Made by a program: the position numbers and the translations under genes. Below are positions 1 through 7,017 of a DNA stretch of 64,000 nt, piece after piece; the first letter of the stretch is position 1; every line of letters starts with the position of its first letter. Source of the DNA: Hanleya hanleyi (lineage: Eukaryota; Mollusca; Polyplacophora; Lepidopleurida; Hanleyidae); assembly GCA_036873755.1 (NCBI GenBank), contig JAVTVY010047861.1, positions 62,001 to 126,000 on the forward strand, read 5' to 3'. The notes under the pieces are model-generated. The model searched no databases, had not been told where the DNA came from, and worked only from the letters and a program-made list of their open reading frames with translations.

Positions 1-1
1 A

Positions 2-241
2 ACAGACTTCATGGATCAAGGCACAGAGACGTGGTGTTGGAACAGTCAAACGTTGCAAAGCCTGACCAGTGGCGTGTGCGGACAATATTGCTTGTTTTAC
101 CTGTACCATCGATGCCGGGGAAGACCCTTATCTACTATCGTACAGATGTTTGACGAGTACTCCCAGGCCGAGGACCGCGATGTACTCGTCTATGACTGGG
201 CCGCCCATCATTTCAATGTACAAGCCCCGTTCTGGGCTTAA
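2..241 (+). CDS. Polinton/adintovirus-type adenain-like cysteine protease, C-terminal part (runs off the window)
   Basis: The reading frame is open from the left edge to a TAA at 239-241, so only about the last 79 residues are visible. The stretch SGVCGQYCLFYLYHRCRG has the layout of the catalytic-cysteine region of adenovirus-like (C5 family) proteases carried by Polintons/Mavericks and adintoviruses. There the Cys of the Cys-Gly pair is the nucleophile, and the upstream part of the domain, including the catalytic His, would lie outside the window. In the family the enzyme is thought to mature capsid proteins. The last residues (about FNVQAPFWA) and the stop codon are encoded by the first unit of a minisatellite, so the natural C-terminus may have been replaced. 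The visible part has no frameshift. Family assignment is by motif only. A decayed Polinton ATPase lies far away at 51.4 kb and is probably a separate copy. Confidence 0.72.
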   Translation, partial: TDFMDQGTETWCWNSQTLQSLTSGVCGQYCLFYLYHRCRGRPLSTIVQMFDEYSQAEDRDVLVYDWAAHHFNVQAPFWA

Positions 242-393
242 GTTAATGACAAGCCCCTTGTTCTGGGCTTCAATGTACAAGCCCCTTGTTCTGGGCTTCA
301 GTTAATGACAAGCCCCTTGTTCTGGGCTTCAGTTAATTACAAGCCCCTTGTTCTGGGCTTCAGTTAATTACAAGCCCCTTGTTCTGGGCTTGA
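214..393 (+). repeat. Minisatellite of about 31 bp, six hairpin-forming units
   Basis: Each unit contains AAGCCCCTTGTTCTGGGCTT, a 6-bp stem with an 8-nt loop, separated by CAGTTAATTA-like spacers. The first unit overlaps the end of the protease frame and supplies its stop codon; the rest would form the 3' untranslated region. Confidence 0.9.
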
Positions 394-432
394 GTTTTCA
401 CGTGGTTGTTCTCACGTTGTTGTTGTTCACTG

Positions 433-438
433 AATAAA
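433..438 (+). terminator. Polyadenylation signal AATAAA after the protease gene
   Basis: AATAAA lies 192 nt after the protease stop and 40 nt after the hairpin minisatellite. A GT-rich stretch (CTTGTGTGTTTTATT) follows about 35 nt downstream, as expected of a cleavage/polyadenylation site. Confidence 0.55.
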
Positions 439-530
439 AAAAATGAGATCTCACCAAAAAACCCTGTCTTGTGTGTTTTATTCCTAATGCATCAATGCCC
501 AATGTGGAGATTCAGTCAAACTGAAATCAG

Positions 531-825
531 TGGTGTAGGATGGGGCCAAAATGTAACCCATCAAGTTTAGAATGCAAGAGCACTATAGTAAAAAATAGAG
601 AGCCAATGAAATCAGCCTACAGACCAAGTACGTGTCTTTGGTCTAGGTTTGGAGCGGGCATTTCATTGAGGTACGTGTATACGGTGAGTGAAGAGACTCG
701 TCCAACACGTATAGATTATGACTATACATTCTATGAGCATAATGCATGAAAGTGGCTTTGAACACCGTATTAGTCAATCAGTGGCCTAGAATGGAGCCAA
801 AGGTAACCCATCCATGTCCAGAAAA
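531..825 (+). repeat. Short direct duplication, no gene seen
   Basis: About 45 bp around 531-580 recurs at 779-825; both contain GGCCAAA- or GAGCCAAA-like sequence followed by GTAACCCATC. The sequence between them shows no coding signal. Confidence 0.5.
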
Positions 826-859
826 ACATTACCCGGTGTACAAGAACCCAGATGTAGGC

Positions 860-1345
860 GCGGACGTCAGCGAAAGCACACCGTGAATACCCCAATTCCA
901 TTGGCTGATTGTTCGATCGCTGATTGGTTCTTTTTCTCGACCGCTGATTGGCTCTTTTTCTCGACCGCTGATTGGTCCACATGGAACTGCCCATCTTTCC
1001 CAGGTTCATCTAGAATCCCCTTTTTTGTGCTCAAGCTCTGACTATAGCGATACCGCAACATTGTCTCATTGGACATTGGACCGTCTGACCTGGAGGTGAC
1101 CCTTTGACCTTTTGACCCGCGTCCGCGCGCGCACTGCCGGGGATGACGCGAGATGACGCGCGCGCGCGCACGCGCTGCGGGGCGCTGGGGCGGGAAAACA
1201 CCCCGGCGGTTGAACATTGGAACTCTTGTGGGTTTGGAGGATGAACATACGGACGTCTAAGGGCAAAAATTGGAACTCTTCTATGTTCGAAAGTGAAAAC
1301 CCGGAAGTGACGTCACAACCCACGTCACCTGCGTATATACTCCTG
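860..1345. promoter_or_regulatory. Compact enhancer/promoter-like block (CCAAT x4, nuclear-receptor half-sites, CRE, TATA-like)
   Basis: Four ATTGG (inverted CCAAT) motifs occur at 900, 923, 947 and 971 in roughly 24-bp repeats of a CTGATTGG-containing unit. Four TGACCY half-sites lie at 1086, 1097, 1105 and 1113. A GC-rich, CpG-dense tract covers 1126-1205. A perfect CRE (TGACGTCA) preceded by GGAAG lies at 1308-1315, and a TATATA at 1334. No convincing open frame follows on either strand, so if this is a promoter its product may be spliced or noncoding. The motifs are visible; function is inferred. Confidence 0.45.
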
Positions 1346-2943
1346 TAAAATAGAGCCGATTTTATTTCTTTGGAAGGGTCAAGGTGAATTGCGCTTTTTA
1401 TACTACTAAACTGTGAAGTAGATTACATCTTACATAGGCCTTAAGGCCGTGATATGCATATGAAGTATTCTGGGGCATGGTCAATACTTTCCAATTTTCC
1501 CTTCGTCTACTACTCGCCGATTTTTTTGATTTTTTTATTATTTATTTATTTATTTATTTATTGATTTATTTATTTCCTCGAGAGCTTTAAAATAAGACCT
1601 CACTCTACCCCATCGGGCCACTAGTGCTCCAACATGTCCACCCCGTATGGATTGATACATACCAATATCCCAGTATATGAGTGTATATGGGTCTATATGG
1701 ATCTATATGGATCTATATACAAGCCTACGCGGTACTTTCAAATTTTTTTCCATCGTATTCTACATGATCAACCTCATAGCTCATAGTAAAAGCCATAAAA
1801 AAACCCGATCACCCCTATACCCATTCAGGCTAAATATAGCGGACATGATCTTCGAATTGGTCTAGTCCGAGTTGTCTCCCTTGCACCAAAGCGTATAGAT
1901 GGCGCTGTGATTTGAACGACTTTATTATCCGGGGAAATTTTGGTGTTCAGTAGCCATTTTGTGTTTTCTGAGCGGGAGAACATTCTCTGTTGCAGTGTAT
2001 AACGGAACTTTGTTCCATTTCGGTGTCCGCTGAGATGAATAATGTGATCTGCATCATGCATCGCCTGCATGTATACCCGTAGACTGTAATCGAGAGAGTG
2101 TGCTGTGTTGTGTTCGAGCGGACGCGTAAATTTGTGTGATATCAGACAGGAAACGTGAAAATTGATATTCTTTCACAGATTTCGAAGTGTAGACAGTTCT
2201 GGTGAGCTGAACGCAGCCTTTATGTGCAGCGATTGAACGATGATGTAGGCCACCGAACAGGTTTTGTGGAATCAACATTCTGTAACACGCCTCCCTTGAC
2301 TGGAGGGATTTTATCGGACATCTGCAGTACGGAACGCTATTTTGTTGCATACATTCGCTTATCGTGGCAGTCCGTATAATTTGTCAATTTTTGTGTTTGG
2401 TTTCGTGAGAGAGGACGACATTCGTTTTCATCAGTGCAAAACTACCGCTCCCGTACCACAACAGTGAAAGCTGGTGGATGAAATTCTACTCCACGGGAAC
2501 GAATGAATGGAATATCTTACCAAACTCTCAGGTAGGATGTGGGTTTCAGGGGTTCACCGGGTGTGACAATTTCTTTATAATGATTTGTGATAAAAGCGGG
2601 TAAAACCTAATGTCAAAATCTCGTTGAAGGTCACGGAGATGTCGATTTATTGCTGATCAGCTGATTTCCAGGACAGACAGACATTATCTCGGCTCTTTTC
2701 TCTTCGAAATTCTTATAATTTTCTCAATACAAATAAATATTTAAATTGACTCTGAGTTTTCTACAGCTTTTCATTTTACAATAAATGTCAGGGCACCTGT
2801 AAATTTTATTACAAGTTAAACTCAGGCAATTCATTAGTGTTATATTTAAAAATTTAACAACCTAACGCTAGAATATATGATTATTTTATTAATTTTTAGG
2901 CATTTTAAAAATCATAAAGTTAGTGTACGGTAGTCTAAAACCC
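1346..2943. other. No gene recognised
   Basis: This holds an A/T-rich (TTTA)n tract near 1538-1577 and a short GGATCTATAT-type repeat near 1678-1722. A splice-donor-like CAGGTAGG lies near 2530. Open frames on both strands are short and have no recognisable domain. Confidence 0.5.
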
Positions 2944-3065
2944 AGGTACATTGTAGCTACAACATGTAACCTAGTGATGACGTTTATATATTGACCTTAT
3001 ATTGTCACTATAAGGTCAATATATAAACGTCATCACTAGGTTACATGTTGTAGCTAGGTACATTG
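2944..3065. mobile_element. Foldback element: perfect 46-bp hairpin arms, 10-bp target duplication
   Basis: Arms 2955-3000 and 3010-3055 are perfect reverse complements around a 9-nt loop (ATTGTCACT). The same 10 bp, AGGTACATTG, flank the structure at 2944-2953 and 3056-3065. This is what a recent insertion of a 102-bp foldback would leave. The perfect arms imply a young insertion or ongoing gene conversion. No transposase is nearby. Confidence 0.85.
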
Positions 3066-3240
3066 GAAATAATTTAATTTTCCTGGCTAAAAAAAAAATA
3101 CGTGTACACTATGGATTAGTCTTATCATAATTCCGAGAAAATTGTAACGGATTTATGGAAAAAATAGGAAATTTTTATGCTTGAACAATGATAACAAAAG
3201 CACACTCATATACAGTGAGCATAGCTTGCACTCATTCACC

Positions 3241-3391
3241 CTTGGCGGCCATGCATATCTTGTACTCATTGACACTTGGCGGCCATTTTGTACCCACCTC
3301 CCACATCATGACACTTGGCGGCCATTTTGTACCCACCTCCCACATCTTGCACTGACTCACACTGGCGGCCATCTTGTACCCACCTCCCACA
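3241..3391 (+). repeat. YY1-like repeat array, four units, upstream of the RING gene
   Basis: Units at about 3243, 3281, 3318 and 3363 contain GGCGGCCATYTTGTACCCAC followed by a CTCCCACA-type tail. The core CCATCTT/CCATTTT matches the YY1 core. The array ends just before the TATA box of the RING gene, and its units are the same family as the larger array at 5.0-5.6 kb. Confidence 0.85.
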
Positions 3392-3403
3392 GCCCACTAA
3401 AAG

Positions 3404-3446
3404 TATAAATACGTGTATATTGTGACATTTATTCACCCATACAATC
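3404..3446 (+). promoter_or_regulatory. TATA promoter of the RING gene
   Basis: TATAAAT at 3404-3410 lies 37 nt before the ATG at 3447. Transcription would start about 3430-3437 and leave a 5' leader of only about 10-17 nt. The YY1-like units lie immediately upstream. Confidence 0.65.
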
Positions 3447-4184
3447 ATGAATTCAACAAGACGTGCGCTGTTTACACAGCACCCCGCTAGGGACCCGAGA
3501 AATGTCGCTACAGAACACAGAGAGCTGGTTAGCGTTCAGGAAAATGATGGAATGATGGTAACCACCAGTTTTCAAAGGGAATTGGAAAACGAAACAACCA
3601 TCTTAACACGCAGTACAGAAGAATTAGAACAACTCCGGCGAACTGTCGAAGAAAATGCACAATTGGAAAGACTAAGGGATGAACATGACGCAGAAATAAG
3701 CACGATGGAAACCATACAAGAGCCTGATAATGACTCAACTGATGAGGAACTACAAGATGAACTGCCATGGTTAAATAGTAGACGTGGGCCAACGACAACG
3801 CCTGGTGAAATTCCAATGATTTCAACTACCGCCGAAACTCCGCCACAACAATGCTGTGGGTGTGAAGCCGAGATAACTCGCCTGAACAACTTGATTAATG
3901 GACTGAAAGAAGACATGATTAAAATGGACGAGGAGATTCACAGACAATACGAACAACTGGATAAAGAGCAGAAAATATCACGCTGTAGCATATGTACAGA
4001 TGACGAAAGCGAGTTTGCTGTTTTGCCATGCGGTCATTTATGCCTATGTGCGGGTTGTTGGGTGACACTGACGTGTGTAGGAGACATGTGCCATTGCACT
4101 GAGGCCGGCGAGAACCATCTGAAAATAAAATGTCCAATTTGCCGGAAACATGTAGGAGGGATAAAGAAAATCTACCGTGCCTAA
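3447..4184 (+). CDS. Intact single-exon RING-finger protein (IAP-like RING, probable E3 ubiquitin ligase)
   Basis: An uninterrupted 245-residue frame starts at the first ATG after the TATA box. Residues about 40-80 and 139-178 are charged heptad-like stretches that look like coiled coils; between them is an acidic, Ser/Thr/Pro-rich linker. The C-terminus is a C3HC4 RING: CSIC near residues 180-183, Cys 195, His 197, Cys 201 and 204, then a 24-residue insert with extra cysteines, and CPIC at 229-232, ending VGGIKKIYRA, which is reminiscent of C-terminal RINGs of inhibitor-of-apoptosis proteins. No BIR domain is present. In the family such RINGs recruit E2 enzymes. Molluscan herpesviruses and some virus-like elements also carry RING genes, so a viral or captured origin is possible. 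The gene stands out by being undamaged in a window of pseudogenes. Its 3' end has a histone-type stem-loop. Confidence 0.85.
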   Translation: MNSTRRALFTQHPARDPRNVATEHRELVSVQENDGMMVTTSFQRELENETTILTRSTEELEQLRRTVEENAQLERLRDEHDAEISTMETIQEPDNDSTDEELQDELPWLNSRRGPTTTPGEIPMISTTAETPPQQCCGCEAEITRLNNLINGLKEDMIKMDEEIHRQYEQLDKEQKISRCSICTDDESEFAVLPCGHLCLCAGCWVTLTCVGDMCHCTEAGENHLKIKCPICRKHVGGIKKIYRA

Positions 4185-4205
4185 GTGTGGTGGTGTAACA
4201 CTAAC

Positions 4206-4246
4206 GGCCCTTTTCAGGGCCAATCATCTTCCCCGGAAGAGGAAAC
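4206..4246 (+). terminator. Histone-type 3' processing signal (stem-loop plus purine-rich element) after the RING gene
   Basis: GGCCCTTTTCAGGGCC at 4206-4221 has the size of the replication-dependent histone stem-loop: 16 nt, 6-bp stem, 4-nt pyrimidine loop, GG...CC closing pairs. Relative to the common histone form one stem pair is changed on both sides, so pairing is kept. It begins 21 nt after the stop codon. AATCA follows, so a CA lies five nt past the stem where histone pre-mRNA is cleaved, and a purine-rich stretch (GGAAGAGGAAAC) begins about 10 nt later, where U7 snRNA would bind. No AATAAA is seen close by. Sequence match is direct; processing is inferred. Confidence 0.7.
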
Positions 4247-4285
4247 TTCTAAAAGCACAAAAATTAACATCAGACCCCATCATTG

Positions 4286-4570
4286 TTATCCCCAAAGAAA
4301 AAAAAATTCAATTTTTTCAATTTTTTAACAATTAAATATTGAAAAAACGGAAAAAGGGGAATTAGAAGGGGGGGACAAGGGGGAGGGAAGGTTGATGGAA
4401 TGGCCAAATTTTTTTTTTTATTTTAAAAACAAGGAAAAAAAGATTAAAATGGAACCCAAAAAAACTTTTTCATTTTCTATGTTTTTTAACAATTAAATAT
4501 TGAAAACAAGGTAGGGAAAAAGGGGGCGGGGTCGGGAGGAGGGAAGGTTGATGGAACAGCCAATCTAGGG
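4286..4570. repeat. Imperfect direct duplication of about 130 bp, no gene
   Basis: The segment around 4310-4410 recurs at 4484-4560. Both have TTTTTTAACAATTAAATATT, a G-rich stretch with GGGAGG, and GGAAGGTTGATGGAA. No coding sequence is seen. Confidence 0.75.
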
Positions 4571-4659
4571 AAGCCCCTAATGGGCCAATGGGGTCGAGTG
4601 AGGTATCAAATTGAAGCTTAGGTGAAGGGGCATCTGATGCACTGGGTATGGGATTGAAC

Positions 4660-4705
4660 TATCACCCTTCTGCGCATGCGCGGCAGTGAAGGGGTATAAA
4701 AATAG
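4660..4705 (+). promoter_or_regulatory. NRF-1-like site plus TATA box
   Basis: CTGCGCATGCGCGG at 4670-4683 is a near-perfect NRF-1 palindrome, and TATAAAAA follows at 4695-4702. A CACGTG E-box (about 4727) and a CRE preceded by CCGGAAG (about 4811-4825) lie downstream. The expected start is near 4727. Confidence 0.5.
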
Positions 4706-4726
4706 CCTTATGACCTTGAACTGATC

Positions 4727-4968
4727 ACGTGACCTCCCCGTGAGGGAAAACCCCCAGAACCAAGTCAGTACATGCATCCCATAGTCCCAGGTCACGCCCG
4801 ATTCACGCAGACCGGAAGTGACGTCATACACCTGCGCACAACCGTGATGGAAAAAACTCAGAACCAAGTCAGGACATGCATTCCACACAGGCAGAATGCA
4901 GGCAGGCAGACAGGAAGGCAGGCAGGTAGGAGGGCTGGCTGGCTGGCTGGCTGATCAAGTCAGGTCAG
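4727..4968 (+). other. Possible first exon ending at a consensus splice donor
   Basis: From the predicted start, the sequence runs to CAG|GTAAGT at 4966-4974, a textbook 5' splice site. A 60-codon frame (4772-4954) lies inside; its C-terminal Arg/Gly/Ala-rich end is encoded by a (GGCA/GGCT)n microsatellite at about 4897-4953, so it is probably not a real protein. The segment AGAACCAAGTCAG-ACATGCAT occurs twice (about 4757 and 4860). It may be a leader exon for the downstream acidic gene. Confidence 0.3.
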
Positions 4969-5028
4969 GTAAGTCAGATTGAATACACCCCTTTCCCTAA
5001 AAATAGACTCCTTTTATACATTTTACTA

Positions 5029-5595
5029 CTGGCGGCCATCTTGTACCCACCTCCCACATGGCGGCCATCTTGTACCCACCTCCCACATCTTCCACTGGCG
5101 GCCATCTTGTACCCACCTCCCACATCTTCCACTGGCGGCCATCTTGTACCCACCTCCCACATCATGACACTGGCGGCCATCTTGTACCCACCTCCCACAT
5201 CTTCCACTGGCGGCCATCTTGTACCCACCTCCCACATGGCGGCCATCTTGTACCCCACCTCCCCCATGGCGGCCATCTTGTACCCTCCTCCCACATGGCG
5301 GCCATCTTGTACCCACCTCCCACATGGCGGCCATCTTGTACCCACCTCCCACATGGCGGCCATCTTGTACCCACCTCCCACATGGCGGCCATCTTGTACC
5401 CACCTCCCACATGGCGGCCATCTTGTACCCACCTCCCACATGGCGGCCATCTTGTACCCACCCTCCCACATGGCGGCCATCTTGTACCCACCTCCCACAT
5501 GGCGGCCATCTTGTACCCACCTCCCACATGGCGGCCATCTTGTACCCACCTCCCACATCTTCCACTGGCGGCCATCTTGTACCCACCTCCCACAC
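5029..5595 (+). repeat. YY1-like tandem array, about 18 units of 29 bp
   Basis: The unit begins GGCGGCCATCTTGTACCCAC and ends CTCCCACAT; 29-bp spacing is strict in the middle of the array (about 5238-5530). Some units carry an extra CTTCCACT or CATGACACT before the next GGCGGCC. Long open frames cross it in several phases on both strands only because the unit lacks stop codons. Each unit carries one CCATCTT (YY1 core). The array ends about 140 bp before the acidic exon. Confidence 0.95.
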
Positions 5596-5596
5596 A

Positions 5597-5682
5597 TCAC
5601 GCATGCGCACACCGCCCCAATACCGCCCCATTTTTTTTCTGCGCACACTTATGACGTCACACAAGGTTCTGCGCATGCGCAG
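5597..5682 (+). promoter_or_regulatory. CRE and NRF-1 sites upstream of the acidic exon
   Basis: CGCATGCGCAC lies near 5599, TGACGTCA at 5652-5659 and CTGCGCATGCGCAG at 5669-5682, the last a perfect NRF-1 palindrome. The TATATA at 5710-5715 is only about 17 nt from the ATG, too close to position a start upstream of it. Confidence 0.5.
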
Positions 5683-5731
5683 TGAGGCGCTATCTCATCA
5701 ATTTAGCCTTTATATACTACTAGCGGATAAC

Positions 5732-6000
5732 ATGGAAAGCGAATGCAGTCAGAGCTCCGGTTCAGATGTCGATTCGAGCGATATCAGCTGCTTAGATGGA
5801 AATATTTTTCGCCAAGAAGATGAAATAGACATAGAGGAGGTTGATGACGGGCAAATTAACAGTTGTTTGCAGACCAACGGCGGAATTCAGCCCTATCAAT
5901 TTGAGCCGAACGGCTCCGATTCTGACAGTGACAACCACTCTGACAACGTGGAACTCGACGACGACAGGATTCGGAGAGGTCGTTTGTTGAATACAGATTG
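5732..6000 (+). CDS. Acidic N-terminal exon of a P2X7-like (cysteine-domain) protein
   Basis: The ATG at 5732 opens an acidic Ser/Asp/Glu-rich frame of about 90 codons. It contains GIQPYQFEP at about residues 51-59 and finishes with RRGRLLNTDW. In the animal P2X7-like intracellular-domain family as I remember it, a PY-FEP motif is followed by an acidic patch and then N-T-D/E-W-C just before a Cys-rich zinc-binding domain. The frame runs into a stop at 6011-6013. However, the sequence at 6000/6001 is TTG|GTATGC, a possible phase-2 splice donor right after the Trp codon, so I place the exon end at 6000. No Cys-rich second exon was found downstream before the opposing THAP domain, so the gene may be truncated. 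The promoter has CRE and NRF-1 sites plus the YY1-like array. A transposon-encoded protein is an alternative. Confidence 0.5.
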
Positions 6001-6013
6001 GTATGCAACTTGA

Positions 6014-6660
6014 CTGGAAACCTTATTATCGTCATCTATAAGACCAAATGTCCATATATTTCAAACTGTATTGAATGTAGAACGATTCTGTGATGTAAAG
6101 AACGAGCACATCTGTGTTGTTATTGTTGTTAATGACCGAGGCAGCCTTTTCGAAGGGAAAACTCCGGGATTCGGCAGTATGGACAGTAAACTGTTGATAA
6201 CTCTACTGATATACGTCCGATTTGAATTTTGTTTGTTTTCCCATAATCCCCATGAAATACCAATTTCAGAATTATATAGTTTGATAAAAAAAACTTTGGA
6301 CATTTATGGCGAAAAGTAAGCCGTGGTGAGTGGATCGGCATTCACATTTGCTCAATTTTCGACAAATTACCTCAATTAAATTGAAATCGAATGATATTCC
6401 CACAATCTCAAATGTCAAGGGATTAAGAAAGTATTATTATCACTTCTGTATCTACAGCCATTCACTCCAATTGGTGTTTTTTATTTATTTACTTATCAAA
6501 CGTATATATATTTATGAAAGATCATTTTATTATTATTAAATAATATATATGAAATAGAGACTCATCCAGTCTAACCTGTAGGTGCTCAAGCAACAAATGC
6601 CACGCGAGAGCGAGCAGGGCATGTACAGCCGTCCCCCTGCCCGAGGCCTCGCTTGCAGGC
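6014..6660. other. No gene recognised
   Basis: AT-rich sequence with short open frames on both strands at 6070-6340 and no family resemblance. It could be intron of the acidic gene. Confidence 0.4.
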
Positions 6661-6675
6661 TAGGTTCGTTCAGCC

Positions 6676-7008
6676 GATGTCCGTGATAGATTCTCCTTGT
6701 CCGATTTCTTTGCCGTCACATTCTGATTGTTCTTAGGTTTGATAGTTGGAATAGCTGTTCTCTTTAGTTTTGGTTTGTACCCGAATTCAACTGCTACGCT
6801 GTAGATGTCCTCGAATGATGTCTAATTTCTGTCAAAATGTGCCGAGCAAATTATACGAGTACTGGCTCGGGCCCTCTTTCCACACTCTCGTGTTGCGTAC
6901 AAATTTCGTCCAATTTGCAGCGATTTTCTCGTCTTTAGGCCACAAATGAATACTAACACCGTCATCTGTAGTAAAACTGCAACCTCCCACTACACAACGT
7001 CGCGGCAT
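6676..7008 (-). pseudogene. Broken THAP-domain gene fragment
   Basis: Read on the minus strand from ATG at 7008, the frame begins MPRRCVVGGCSFTTDDGVS, followed by W-P-K-D, a Trp, and WKEGPSQYS. This is the order of a THAP (C2CH zinc) DNA-binding domain: N-terminal Met, Cys-x4-Cys, conserved Trp and Pro. A frameshift falls at about 6842-6850, where the third zinc Cys is expected. The His-Phe pair, an in-frame stop, a G-Y/F-K stretch, and an IPTI motif (the AVPTI-type end of the domain) continue in another frame to about 6676. The zinc site is therefore destroyed. THAP domains occur in host factors and in P-element-type transposases; which applies is unknown. It converges with the acidic exon at 5732-6000. 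Confidence 0.75.
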
Positions 7009-7017
7009 ATTTAACAA

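Noticed and set aside
5029..5595. CRISPR-like look: 29-bp repeated unit
   Set aside because: There are no distinct spacers, the units abut directly, and the DNA is eukaryotic. It is a tandem repeat.
4974..5685. Several open frames of 140-220 codons on both strands across 5.0-5.7 kb
   Set aside because: They run through the 29-bp YY1-like array, whose unit has no stop in several phases; the peptides are just the repeat read in different frames.
5708..5717. TATA box for the acidic exon
   Set aside because: It is about 15-20 nt from the ATG, so a start 25-30 nt downstream would fall inside the coding sequence.
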